60,000 nt of DNA from Bolinopsis microptera (lineage: Eukaryota; Ctenophora; Tentaculata; Lobata; Bolinopsidae), in contig NC_087084.1 in assembly GCF_026151205.1 (NCBI RefSeq), positions 11,437,453 to 11,497,452 of the forward strand. Reading direction: 5' to 3'. Below are positions 22,595-33,700 of this stretch, one piece after another. The stretch's first letter is position 1. The number at the start of each line of letters is the position of its first letter. Below the pieces are notes generated by a model. That model was not told where the DNA came from and did no database searches. It saw only the letters and a list, made by a program, of their open reading frames with translations. A program made the position numbers and the translations under genes.

Positions 22595-22708
22595 AATTGA
22601 CGATGTCAATTCATCGCAGCTCGGCGAGGCACAGTAGCGCATTTCGCCGATCTAGCTGTGAGAAGCCTCATTGAGTGTGCGGCGCGGCACAGTAACGCAT
22701 CGCGCTAC
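22595..22708 (+). repeat. GC-rich module, family M, copy 2
   Basis: A ~114-bp copy: AATTGACGATGTCAATTCATC, GCAGCTCGGCGAGGCACAG, TAGCGCATTTCGCCGATC, GTGAGAAG, then GCGGCGCGGCACAGTAACGC and ATCGCGCTAC. The GGCACAGTA(G/A)CGCAT block occurs twice within the module, and CGGCGA..TCGCCG can pair. It sits just upstream of a TATATAAG sequence and a small open frame (22727-22957). Confidence 0.8.
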
Positions 22709-22726
22709 AATATATAAGTATATAAT

Positions 22727-22957
22727 ATGGAAGAAAAGGATAATAATTTGCCTGCATTTGCCAAATTGTTAATTCATAAACTACCCCCGAACCCGACGCG
22801 CGCTAGGTTGTATAGTATAATCAAATATTTTGAAAAAAAAAGCGACGCTACTTTAAAAAAATTAAACGAATTTTATCCGCGTCAACATAAAAATTTTCGT
22901 AATAATTTAATGGTTACCTTCATGCGCACAGTTCAACGTTTTAACCCAACATACTAA
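22727..22957 (+). CDS. Hypothetical small basic ORF, 76 codons
   Basis: Starts at an ATG 18 bp after a TATATAAGTATATAA sequence. The translation is strongly basic and mixed in composition (RARLYSIIKYFEKKSDATLK and EFYPRQHKNFRNNLM), more protein-like than most chance frames here. No family recognised. The upstream GC-rich module (family M) followed by a TATA-like stretch could act as a promoter, but this is inference. It lies just outside the left arm of the 5.5-kb inverted repeat and has no second copy. Confidence 0.25.
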   Translation: MEEKDNNLPAFAKLLIHKLPPNPTRARLYSIIKYFEKKSDATLKKLNEFYPRQHKNFRNNLMVTFMRTVQRFNPTY

Positions 22958-23276
22958 TATACCATACTTTATACTCATTATCTTATTATTTATATACCAT
23001 ATACTATATGTTTTGATTCTTAGTCCTTAGTATGGAAGCGCATGTGTGTCAAAAAAAAATGATACACATGCGCTTCCTAGGTAGCGTATGTGTGTCAAAA
23101 ATTTTTTTGATACACATGCGCTAGCAGGTTTATCATGTAAATCATTATGTGGCCCATGTGTGTCATTTTTGTAAAATTGCTGTAAAATCTCTATTGATCA
23201 ATATTCTAATCGCTATCTTGATCTATTGATATATGTATTTTATCCTTATCTCTATTTTATCTTTAAACTCCTCTCC

Positions 23277-23347
23277 GCCGATCGCCTCCCGTGTGAAACG
23301 AGCACGCCTGCACGCTGCAGTGGCGCGAAAGCACATGGTTACAGGTT
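23277..23347 (+). repeat. Family N fragment, left arm
   Basis: CCTCCCGTGTGAAACGAGC, GCACGCTGCAGTGGCGCG and AAAGCACATGGTTACAGG match the tail half of family N. It is 5'-truncated relative to copies 1-3. Mirrored in the right arm at 28211-28281. Confidence 0.65.
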
Positions 23348-23389
23348 AGGTTAAAGCGCGTGTACTGTTGCTGCACAGGCTATAATGTT

Positions 23390-23514
23390 AACTGACGATG
23401 TCAATTCATCGCAGCTCGGCAAGGCACAGTAGCACATTTCACCGAATTAGCGTTGCAAGAAGAATAATCAATAATTGAATGCGCGGCGCGGCACAGTAAC
23501 GGATCGTGCTACAA
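23390..23514 (+). repeat. GC-rich module, family M, copy 3, with target duplication
   Basis: A 125-bp copy with the same block order as copy 2 but a longer AT-rich middle (AATAATCAATAATTGAAT). It is flanked by GCTATAATGTT (23379-23389) and GCTATAATATT (23515-23525), an 11-bp direct repeat with one mismatch, which is the expected trace of an insertion. Confidence 0.8.
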
Positions 23515-24979
23515 GCTATAATATTTATAAACATACTCATTGGAGAATGGAGCTATGGAGGAATGAAGCTGCCTGCTGCGCGTAGCATGACAGCTACCAA
23601 GAATTGCATATTGAAGCGTGTACGCCGACGCATGACAGGCAAGCTCCTGTGTCCTGGTTTCGTGCGCGAAGATCGAAATGCAATTATTCGTGTATCAAGT
23701 CAACTGCCAAGTGCCAACAATGTGTTTATTGTTAGAAATGATAATGGACTAACCCGTTTCGGGATACTTCGTAGCAACTAGCAAGCTTGCCGCGCATCGA
23801 TCTAATAATGCTTCTCGTTGTAAGGCCACCTTGTTTGTCGTTAGATATAGGCAAAATGCACCCAGCACCCCTGTGCCCTGCGGACCTCGCTGAGCCATGC
23901 TATGCAAAGCGAAAAAGCAAAGACTCAATGGATGGTTATATTAGTGGTTACCCATACCGTAATGGGTGCTACATGCCTAGCATGAAATATTTACTTACTT
24001 ACTTGAACTTAATTTTTGTATTATATGTTCATAATCATATAAATTCGGCGGAATGACAAGCTTGAGGCTGAGCGCGGCCCAGTAAAATTCGCATCAAAAA
24101 ATCCAAACGAGTAACATCCGTCAACTAATAGTTATATGTAATAATTGAAAACAAACTTTGCTTGTTTACCTGAAATTAGAATTTTATACAATTAATGTAA
24201 GATCGAAGTCGTGTTTTTACCAATTTCCCTACACCATCCGGTAAATTAATTACCCTCAGCCCTTCGTTGTGCCTGTGGGCTGCGCGGTCGTATCGTGGCT
24301 TTCGCCACGGTATAGCGGGGGCGAAATGAATTACAAATGAGGATCGCGACGCGTGACTTGTAAGTTTATAACCTACCAGGACGCGCGCCGAGTTGGACTC
24401 GTCGACGGTCCTGATTAATATTTGAAGCTCAAATATTTTACGACTACAAGTATCAGTGATACTATCACCCGTTAAAGAAAGGATTGGAAATTGAACTCGC
24501 CGGTACGTCGACGGATGATGCTTGTCTAAATTTTTTCGAAGTAACACGAAAAACTTTCTTTTCGAAGCGAAATGTTTGTGTTACTGGGCGGCGCTCAGCC
24601 TGTTTCTTTTCAATGTCATTCCGCAACCCACAACCGTTTATCATTTACGAACGAATAAAAAACAACGTCAATATTTTACATGTCACAGTTAGCTGGCAGT
24701 ACGGCCCAGTTAATAAATTGTGCATCGCGCCGATCAAGAAAAAAAACATTATTTGATGCGCTGATCAGTCTTCTAAGACTAATAATATAAAACATCGTTT
24801 CTTTTGTCCGTAATTGCCTGTACTGCGTGAAAATTACAAAATAATTACAGCACATTTACAAAATAAGAATAATAAAAAAGAAAACGTGTTTTCTCGTTTA
24901 TAATTCATAATTATTTTTAGAATAACGCTTTATTGTTAATGCAATCATAGTGGTCAGCTAGTGACGTGGCTATGACGCC

Positions 24980-25100
24980 TTTTTCTTACATGGTTATGAC
25001 ATCAGACATGGTTATGACATGGTTATGACATGGTTATTACATGGTTATGACATGGTTATGACATGGTTATGACATGGTTATGACATGGTTATTGGCTATG
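24980..25100. repeat. 11-bp tandem array, left (TGGTTATGACA)
   Basis: TGGTTATGACA is repeated about eight times with small variants (TGGTTATTACA). It is the inverse complement of the arrays at 25635-25760 and 26325-26440. Confidence 0.9.
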
Positions 25101-25650
25101 ACATGGTTACAACCAAAACTCCTTCAGACCAATTTTGAACCATTATGAGCACTTTCAGGATACAATTCATTTCCGTTCATTTCCGTTCATTTCCGTTCAT
25201 TTTATGAACCTGGGTCATTTTGTGCGACTTTTGAGGCCTAGTTTATGACACTATCTATCATAGAAAACCGAATTAGGGGTTCCCAGCCCTTACGTAATAA
25301 GTCTCAAATTTAAATGACACACATGCGCCACCTATTGATTTACATGATAAACCTGCTAGCGCATGTGTGTCAAAAACAAAAGTGACAGACATGCGCTACC
25401 AGGTTTATAATGTAAATCAATAGGTGGCGCATGTGTGTCATTTCAATTTGAGACTTATTACGTAAGGGCTGGGAACCCCCAATTCGGTTTTCTATGATAG
25501 ATATTGTCATAAGCTAGGCCTAGAGGTCATCGAAAGTCGCACAAAATGACCCAGGTTCATAGAATGAATGAATTGTATCCTGAAAGTGCTCATAATGGTT
25601 CAAAATTGGTCTGAAGGAGTTTTGGTTGTAACCATGTCATAGCCAATAAC
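25085..25650. repeat. Foldback unit 1 in the palindrome centre
   Basis: A palindrome of about 560 bp centred near 25375. Its left half carries CCTTCAGACCAATTTTGAAC, CATTTCCGTT three times, CCTGGGTCATTTTGTGCGAC, CCCTTACGTAATAAGTCTC and CACACATGCGCCACC; the right half carries these inverted. The tip is GCGCATGTGTGTC..GACAGACATGCGC. The same hairpin words build the outer ends of the whole 5.5-kb repeat. Confidence 0.9.
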
Positions 25651-25760
25651 CACGTCATCACCATGTCATAACCATGTCATAACCATGTCATAACCATGTC
25701 ATAACCATGTCATAACCATGTCATAACCATGTCATAACCATGTCATAACCATGTCATAGG
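25635..25760. repeat. 11-bp tandem array, centre (AACCATGTCAT)
   Basis: AACCATGTCAT is repeated about ten times and separates the two foldback units. The centre of symmetry of the outer repeat falls in or beside this array. Confidence 0.9.
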
Positions 25761-25769
25761 GTGGTCCTA

Positions 25770-26345
25770 GGGCCAACCAAACTCTTCAGACCAATTTTGA
25801 ACCATTATGAGCAATTTTGGGATACAATTCATTTCCGTTCATTTCCGTTCATTTCCGTTCATTCTATGAACCTGGGTCATTTTGTGCGACTTTCGATGAT
25901 CTCTAGGCCTAGCTCATGACACTATCTATCATATAAAACCGAATTGGGGGTTTCCAGCCCTTACGTAATAAGTCTCATATTGAAATGACACACATGCGCC
26001 ACCTATTGATTTACATTATAAACCTGGTAGCGCATGTCTGTCACTTTTGTTTTTGACACACATGCGCTAGCAGGTTTATCATGTAAATCAATAGGTGGCG
26101 CATGTGTGTCATTTAAATTTGAGACTTATTACGTAAGGGCTGGGAACCCCCAATTCGGTTTTCTATGATAGATAGTGTCATAAACTAAGCCTCGAAAGTC
26201 GCACTAAATGACCCAGGTTCATAGAATTAGAATGAACGAAATGAACGGAAATGAACGGAAATGAATTGTATCCTGAAAGTGCTCATAATGGTTCAAAATT
26301 GGTCTGAAGGAGTTTTGGTTGTAACCATGTCATAGCCAATAACCA
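25770..26345. repeat. Foldback unit 2 in the palindrome centre
   Basis: A second copy of the ~560-bp palindrome, centred near 26045, with the same words in the same order as unit 1. The copies differ by small changes (for example AAACTCTTCAGACC against AAACTCCTTCAGACC, and loss of one CATTTCCGTT in places). Confidence 0.9.
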
Positions 26346-26440
26346 TGTCATAACCATGTCATAACCATGTCATAACCATGTCATAACCATGTAATAACCA
26401 TGTCATAACCATGTCATAACCATGTCATAACCATGTAAGA
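26325..26440. repeat. 11-bp tandem array, right (AACCATGTCAT)
   Basis: About nine copies of AACCATGTCAT, mirror of the left array at 24980-25100. Confidence 0.9.
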
Positions 26441-27437
26441 AAAAGGCGTCATAGCCATGTCACTAGCTGACCACTATGATTGCATTAACAATAAAGCGTT
26501 ATTCTAAAAATAATTATGAATTATAAACGAGAAAACACGTTTCCTTTTTTATTATTCTTATTTTGTAAATGTGCTGTAATTATTTTGTAATTTTCACGCA
26601 GTACAGGCAATTACGGACAAAAGAAACGATGTTTTATATTATTAGTCTTAGAAGACTGATCAGCGCATCAAATAATGTTTTTTTTCTTGATCGGCGCGAT
26701 GCACAATTTATTAACTGGGCCGTACTGCCAGCTAACTGTGACATGTAAAATATTGACGTTGTTTTTTATTCGTTCGTAAATGATAAACGGTTGTGGGTTG
26801 CGGAATGACATTGAAAAGAAACAGGCTGAGCGCCGCCCAGTAACACAAACATTTCGCTTCGAAAAAAAAGTTTTTCGTGTTACTTCGAAAAAATTTAGAC
26901 AAGCATCATCCGTCGACGTACCGGCGAGTTCAATTTCCAATCCTTTCTTTAACGGGTGATAGTATTACTGATACTTGTAGTCGTAAAATATTTGAGCTTC
27001 AAATATTAATCAGGACCGTCGCACGTCGACGAGTCCAACTCGGCGCGCGTCCTGGTAGGTTATAAACTTACAAGTCACGCGTCGCGATCCTCATTTGTAA
27101 TTCATTTCGCCCCCGCTATACCGTGGCGAAAGCCACGATACGACCGCGCAGCCCACAGGCACAACGAAGGGCTGAGGGTAATTAATTTACCGGATGGTGT
27201 AGGGAAATTGGTAAAAACACGACTTCAATCTTACATTAATTGTATAAAATTCTAATTTCAGGTAAACAAGCAAAGTTTGTTTTCAATTATTACATATAAC
27301 TATTAGTTGACGGATGTTACTCGTTTGGATTTTTTGATGCGAAGTTTACTGGGCCGCGCTCAGCCTCAAGCCTGTCATTCCGCCGAATTTATATGATTAT
27401 GAACATATAATACAAAAATTAAGTTCAAGTAAGTAAG

Positions 27438-27553
27438 ATGTAGCGCGATGCGTTACTGTGCCGCGCCGCGCACTTAATAAGGCTTCTCACAGCGAGATCG
27501 GCGAGATGCGCTACTGTGCCGCGCCGAGCTGCCATGAATTGTCATCGTCAATT
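27438..27553 (-). mobile_element. GC-rich module, family M, copy 4: an insertion present in one arm only
   Basis: A 116-bp module in inverse orientation (GTAGCGCGATGCGTTACTGT ... CATGAATTGTCATCGTC). It interrupts the right arm of the big inverted repeat exactly where the left arm (23990-24025) has no such sequence. It is flanked by AAGTAAGTAAG on both sides (27427-27437 and 27554-27564), while the left arm has that stretch once. This empty-site comparison shows the module moved as a unit, with an 11-bp target duplication, after the inverted repeat formed. No tRNA-type A/B boxes or terminal inverted repeats are evident to me, so the mechanism is open. Confidence 0.88.
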
Positions 27554-28043
27554 AAGTAAGTAAGCAAATATTTCATGCTAGGCATGTAGCACCCATTACG
27601 GTATGGGTAACCACTAATATAACCATCCATTGAGTCTTTGCTTTTTCGCTTTGCATAGCATGGCTCAGCGAGGTCCGCAGGGCACAGGGGTGCTGGGTGC
27701 ATTTTGCCTATATCTAACGACAAACAAGGTGGCCTTACAACGAGAAGCATTATTAGATCGATGCGCGGCAAGCTTGCTAGTTGCTACGAAGTATCCCGAA
27801 ACGGGTTAGTCCATTATCATTTCTAACAATAAACACATTGTTGACACTTGGCAGTTGACTTGATACACGAATAATTGCATTTCGATCTTCGCGCACGAAA
27901 CCAGGACACAGGAGCTTGCCTGTCATGCGTCGGCGTACACGCTTCAATATGCAATTCTTGGTAGCTGTCATGCTACGCGCAGCAGGCAGCTTCATTCCTC
28001 CATAGCTCCATTCTCCAATGAGTATGTTTATAAATATTATAGC

Positions 28044-28168
28044 TTGTAGCACGATCCGTTACTGTGCCGCGCCGCGCATTCAATTATTGATTATTCTTCT
28101 TGCAACGCTAATTCGGTGAAATGTGCTACTGTGCCTTGCCGAGCTGCGATGAATTGACATCGTCAGTT
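28044..28168 (-). repeat. GC-rich module, family M, copy 5 (mirror of copy 3)
   Basis: Mirror of copy 3 in the right arm, so it was already present when the inverted repeat formed. It differs from copy 3 by few or no bases. Confidence 0.85.
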
Positions 28169-28210
28169 AACATTATAGCCTGTGCAGCAACAGTACACGC
28201 GCTTTAACCT

Positions 28211-28281
28211 AACCTGTAACCATGTGCTTTCGCGCCACTGCAGCGTGCAGGCGCGCTCGTTTCACACGGGAGGCGATCGGC
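28211..28281 (-). repeat. Family N fragment, right arm
   Basis: Mirror of 23277-23347; reads CCTGTAACCATGTGCTTTCG from its left end. Confidence 0.65.
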
Positions 28282-29617
28282 GGAGAGGAGTTTAAAGATA
28301 AAATAGAGATAAGGATAAAATACATATATCAATAGATCAAGATAGCGATTAGAATATTGAATAGAGATTTTACAGCAATTTTACAAAAATGACACACATG
28401 GGCCACATAATGATTTACATGATAAACCTGTTAGCGCATATATGTGTATCAAAAAATTTTTTGACACACATACGCTACCTAGGAAGCGCATGTGTATCAT
28501 TATTTTTTTTGACACACATGCGCTTCCATACCTTAGAACTTTAGAAGGGAACTCTATTAACAGTTTTTGACTGATTTGAATGTCCTGCACAGCAGATCAA
28601 AGCATCTCTAAATTATTTAGTTTTACTATTTCTATTGTATTGCTGTGTAAATTTGATTCTAATTCTAATTATAATTCTAACACCCAGCAGCTGGTGTTAC
28701 ATTCCCTCACAGTTATCAGCTTTATGTATAACTCGCATGATGCTACAGATCAACATGAACAATATCTTACTCAGTGCTATGTATTATTTTATAATACATA
28801 GCAAAAGTCAGTGTGCAAACGTTGGCCTTAATAGCTCAGTCACTGAGTGCCTAGTTGAAATAATTCTTTCTGGTATGACTTACTACCACCACTGGTTCGA
28901 GGAATTTTTCAAATCGAAAAATATTCGTGTTCATATTTTTCAAATGAACGTTCATTTTCGCATTTATTTGATAGTTTGGATAGTCGGATAGAGCTAAATT
29001 TTATTTTTTTCCTCCGTACCATGGGTTAATAACTTGACCATTGTTAATGATCTGGCCCGGCGCGCGCTACTTCGTAGCTCGTGCCGTCGAGAAGAAAGCG
29101 GCGCGCGCTACTTCGAAGAAATTTAGACGAGTAACATCCGTCAAGTTAATAACCAAACCCCAAAATTGGGTTGGGTGGACGTCGGCAGTTTCTCCTTTTA
29201 GTTTTACCAGATAGGAGAAAAAGAAATGATATCAATTGGAATCGTCCTTCTCTAGTGCAAAATGATACCGAGAATAAAATCGGTCGCTCACTTTTCCCCA
29301 TTCATTCATAATCGTAATAAATTGAGGAGTACTCGGCAGTGGGCAATAAAGATAAAGATACGATACACCTCAGCTAATTGGACACACTAATTAACTACCA
29401 CCCTTATCTCGAAGTGCGTGATGGATGTGAGGATGAATGATGACCCTCTAATCTCATTACAATTCGAGAGCCGTGAACAAACGGGAAAGCGAGCGACGAT
29501 TTCATTCCCGGTATACCATTTCACATTTGAGAACTGTAATTCTAATTGACATCGTTTCTTTTTGTTTAGGAAAAGGAGACACTGACATGGCGACGATCCA
29601 CTTTACCCAATTTTTGG

Positions 29618-29668
29618 ATTTGGTTAATCTATTATGGTTAATTGTTAACCATAATAGATTAACCAAAT
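29618..29668. repeat. 51-nt perfect hairpin, 24-bp stem and 3-nt loop
   Basis: ATTTGGTTAATCTATTATGG plus TTAA, loop TTG, then the exact complement. It lies inside the dispersed repeat that starts near 29280; the equivalent place at 46490 lacks the second arm, suggesting the arm was created by local inverted duplication. Confidence 0.92.
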
Positions 29669-29884
29669 GAAATGTTTGCATTACTGTTTGCATTACTGTT
29701 ATAGTAATTCTTGATTGACGATGTTAATCCATCGAGATCGTTGCTCTGCGCGGCGCGTCGAATGTCGAAGCGGCGAAGTCCTCCAAAGTAATTCAAACAT
29801 TTCATAATCAATACGCATTTGTTATATCATGATCATGTTTATTTATTTTCGTTTCGAACAGGCATAATTACCCCACCACAACTA

Positions 29885-29970
29885 TGAGGATAAATACGTA
29901 TCGTACCGGCCGGGGTTAAATACGTACGATACAAGCCGTAGGATAAGTACGTACGATACAAGCCGTATTT
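29885..29970. repeat. Short ~26-bp tandem repeat
   Basis: Three imperfect copies of ATA(A/T)GTACGTACGATACAAG followed by CCGTA, beginning at about 29887. A related ATACGTGCGATACGTATTT lies at 30374. Confidence 0.7.
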
Positions 29971-30477
29971 TATCTTTCAAAAATACCAAATTTTCAGGAT
30001 GTCATTTTTCGGTAAAACGTAATTGTATGTATAATATCACGATTCACGACGATTTCTGTTGTAAAACAAGAGTTCTAGAAAACGCACTTACCAATACTCT
30101 TGAAACTTGAAACCTGCAAAATTTCAGATCTCTAATTTGATATTATGTTATTCGGTAAAGAAAACCCCAAAATCAGGTGCCAAAAAACCATGTTAATATT
30201 ATCAATATGGTTTTTTTCCTTTAAACACGTATACGCGGTTTAACATCTTGTTTAACATCTTTTTTAAAATTGATAACTTTTAAAAATGACTTGCATGAAA
30301 TTCAAGCGTATTTTGATAATCATCAGCCGTGTACTTTTAGAAAAAAGTACATATCGCACAGGCGATTTTATAAATACGTGCGATACGTATTTCACATCTT
30401 AGACCATACGTTCTAAAAAATCTTTTCTTATATTGCGTTACACGTTACACTTAATTCTATCGCTACATTGAAATTCT

Positions 30478-30505
30478 AGTGAATACTCTGTACAGAGTAT
30501 TCACT
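30478..30505. repeat. 28-bp perfect palindrome
   Basis: AGTGAATACTCTGT followed by its exact reverse complement, no spacer. It lies about 290 bp upstream of the transporter ATG and outside the duplicated block, so it is not shared with the second gene copy. Confidence 0.88.
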
Positions 30506-30764
30506 AATTTAATTTTACAGTGTAAACTGTAATTTGTTCATATATCGTGTTGGTTTCATGATCGTGGCTTATTTTCCACTATTGATTCTTCATAACTTTT
30601 ACAATCACTCTTCACGTTTGTTTTGCTGCTGTGCCTACTTGCTGTATATTTTCATGCGTTTTCAGCATTTGTTTTGATTATAAATAGTGATATGTTCACC
30701 TCCGATGAATCTTACATCCAACATAGAACATCATCCAACCACTTTATCAGATATAGTTGTAAGA

Positions 30765-33700
30765 ATGTCGGAACTTGAACCGGAGGAGGAAAAAGAAAAA
30801 CTACTAATCAATGAAACAGCCGTGCCCTACAGAGAGAAAAGTTCCTTGAAGAAACGGATTACTGTTTTCTCGATTGCCATGCTCTGTATATTCGTAGAAT
30901 ACCTCTACTTTACCATCCCTATCTCATTTTTAACTAACGAAATTGTTGAGGTTTGTAATTTCAGTATGGAATTTTTTTACAGGTCAGTGCACAAAAGTGC
31001 TACTAAGTACTTATATCAGTTCTGAATCTGATGGAGGTCGTACTTCCCCAATTAGGTGCATCCTTTAATCCGATACCACAAATAATTATGTTTTCATTAA
31101 TTTTTGCAAATTAGCCGCTCAATTAACAACAACTAATTACCCAATTACTTAATAACTTACTAACATTACAGAGAAGAAACCAGTACTCGATTGTAGCAGG
31201 AACTGTATACGGAGCTTTGTGTCTATCTCTCTTCCTAACTCTTGGACTAGCTCCTAAAACTTCCGCTCTACTTTCCATTCGGCAATCTTTACTCATCGGG
31301 TTAGTGCTAAACAATTAGGTATAGTGATCTTATTGGTTAACTTTAACAGTGATTAAAATTTACATCCCAAATGGCCCAGTCAAAAATAGTTATTTGTATT
31401 CTCCTATAGTTTGTCGCGATCTAAGAAAGGTGAGATAACACCGGTTAACCCAAAATAGTTTTTTTGCTATGAAAATTGTACACTGATTCTCTTCATATTA
31501 TGATACCGTATCATTATCAGCATAGTTTTGGCACCGCTATCAACAGTACTGTTCACAATAAATCTGGGAGACACAAGTTGGGTAATCTATACTATAATCT
31601 CCAGAATACTACAGGGGATAACGATTGGTATTACAGGTAAACTGATAATTTACGCAAGTTCGACAAGCACTCTAGTTCGATAAACCCTAAGGTTCGACGA
31701 GCTGTCGAACTAAAGTGCGCCACCTGGACTCAAGTTCGATACGTACTAAAGTTCGACAAGAGAACTTCGACTGTCGAACTAGAGTTTTGGAACTCATACT
31801 GCGTTTTATATATTATCTAAAATGTAAACTGTTGAGCACAATATTATATTGATTTAACCTGTATCTCCAGGTTAAAGTTATATCAAGTACATTCTTACAT
31901 TTCTTCTGCTGTATCCAATGAGGTCTAAAATCTACCGCGAACATTATAATCCCTTAGTTCATATCTATGAAAATTTAATTGACCTCAGACTAGGGTTGCC
32001 AACCGATATTACCGGCCGATAATTATCGGCGATAATTTCCCAAAAATCGTTATCGATTATCGCGATAATTTTCGATAATTATCGCGATATTCAACCAATT
32101 TTTATTAGAGTTGAGACACAGTTAATAAACTGCGGAGTGACTAAAATGCTATACAGCAAAAACAGAACGCTCCAACCAAACACTCCACCTACTGATCCTA
32201 ACCACCCTAACAACTCTCTAGCTCTCTCTCTTCAACCCTCATTCCCTCACTCCTCTTGGTGCACAAAACCATTCTAACCTATGTATGTCCCCCCTACGGG
32301 TTCCACAAGCCCAACGGTACATAGTTAGACGAAAAACAGAGAAGCCTTGATTGCCAGATCAAGGACTGCGTCAGTAGCAGCGAAATACGGATATACCTTC
32401 TCCCTTACAGTCAGCGAGCTGACAACTATCTGACTGTGTCTTTTAGGCCTTGCCACACCACCTTCGCTATTGCATCCGCTCGCCCGTATTCACTGACACA
32501 TGCCACACCTGGGTTTAGTATGAAGATGTACGCATATTCACCCAAGATGCGGAGATGCCTCAGTTTAGCGAGTTGAGATACAACAACAAACTCACAGGAG
32601 CATGGATCAGAATCATCAGTTACCAACCTTACTAGCATAATTTGCAGTGTGATACTGATGGTATGCTGACGTGCCATGCTGTGTAGTATGTAATGTGTAT
32701 GAATTTGTGGCAGTGAAAATTGAAATGTTGCGTTATCGCATCTAATAAGTAACTTGGAGGTTGTTATATGGTCCACCCGTATTCACACTCAGACCTGAGT
32801 TTAGTCATTTTCCGATACGAGATTGGGGACGGGTTCTATAAACAAACAAACAACAAACATATGGTCAGACGTAGTTAGTGTTGTTTATTGAAGCACGGAA
32901 AGGAACTCAGACAGCAACGAGACTACAAAACCCGTTGGAGCTCGGTGTGCAGTATTTTGGAGAGATATGACCGGATAACTGATGCAGTGCACAGAATTTT
33001 AGATGACTTGGAGGTAGGCAATCTAAAGCTGGATGCAGGAGAGACTGAGTTAGCTAAAGACATAACCAAGACTCTCGCACCGTTCAAGAATGTAACTGAG
33101 TTTTTACTTTTTGTGTAAAAGAGAAAGCATGCTCGCTCAAGCAGAAGTGATTATTTAGTTTATTGACAGTAATTAAGCTCGAGAAAATGGGTCAAACTTA
33201 ATCCTTGTCATGTCCACCTGTAGGTTCCACCAGGATCTCGAATTTATAACGTTCATTAGTATAGTAGTAATAGTATAGTGACACTCGAATTCCACGAACT
33301 TTAGTTGTCGATCTTTAGTACGTAAATCGTTTGATAGTTAGTGAGAAGAGGGGCAATTATTTGGTTTAAAATAGCTCAAAGCTATTAAGATAAGCTCGAA
33401 ATGATTCGACTTCCAATGAAATCTACTGGAAATCCATTCATCACGGACGTGAATCAAGATAGGATTTCTATCGTGGGAATAGCTACCAGAGGTATGGAAC
33501 TATGATCATTATTTATTATTAGAAACCCCGGCACCGGTCATATCCGATGGTTTTACATTTACGAGCCGACTAGCTCCTAGACACCTATTGACAGCCTGAC
33601 AGGGTGGCTCACTCAATTTTGAACTGTGACACGTCCAAATTCCATGGTAAATTGGGGTTTTAATGTAGTAACCAGATTCATTATAAATAACATTTATGTC

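Larger units (their letters stand above)
23020..28541. repeat. 5.5-kb inverted repeat (giant palindrome) with arms of about 2 kb and a compound centre
   Basis: Sequence from about 23020 reappears inverted up to about 28541. Sum of paired coordinates is constant: open frames at 23506-23781(+) and 27777-28052(-), and at 23787-24056(+) and 27511-27771(-), sum to 51558. The frame pair 24484-24756(+)/26668-26940(-) sums to 51424; the 134-base shift is explained by a 116-bp insertion plus 11-bp duplication in the right arm (27427-27564) and a 7-bp difference near 27020. The arms are nearly identical. The outer ends are clusters of hairpins built from GCGCATGTGTGTCA and its complement. The centre (about 24980-26460) contains two smaller palindromes and three arrays. 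The frames inside have no recognised domain and occur twice only because of the inversion. Confidence 0.95.
28542..30727. other. Noncoding with dispersed-repeat pieces and small palindromes
   Basis: No gene recognised. 28775-28803 is a 13-bp perfect stem with a TTT loop. 29080-29145 repeats GCGCGCGCTACTTCG and GAGTAACATCCGTCAA, words also found in the palindrome arms (24107, 27310). 29280-29590 resembles 46180-46460. 29714-29785 is a copy of the 21111-21265 repeat without its hairpin arm. Confidence 0.55.

Noticed and set aside
24176-24547. 123-codon minus-strand ORF in the left arm
   Set aside because: Its mirror at 26877-27065 is cut short by a 7-bp difference, and no family is recognised, so I do not support it as a gene.
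23506-28052. Paired ORFs in both palindrome arms (23506/27777, 23787/27511, 24484/26668) as conserved genes
   Set aside because: Their duplication follows from near-identical arms, so similarity is no evidence for selection. No domain is recognised; one is truncated by the module insertion at 27438.
32426-32776. 116-codon minus-strand ORF
   Set aside because: It lies antisense inside the hAT element, with no recognised domain.
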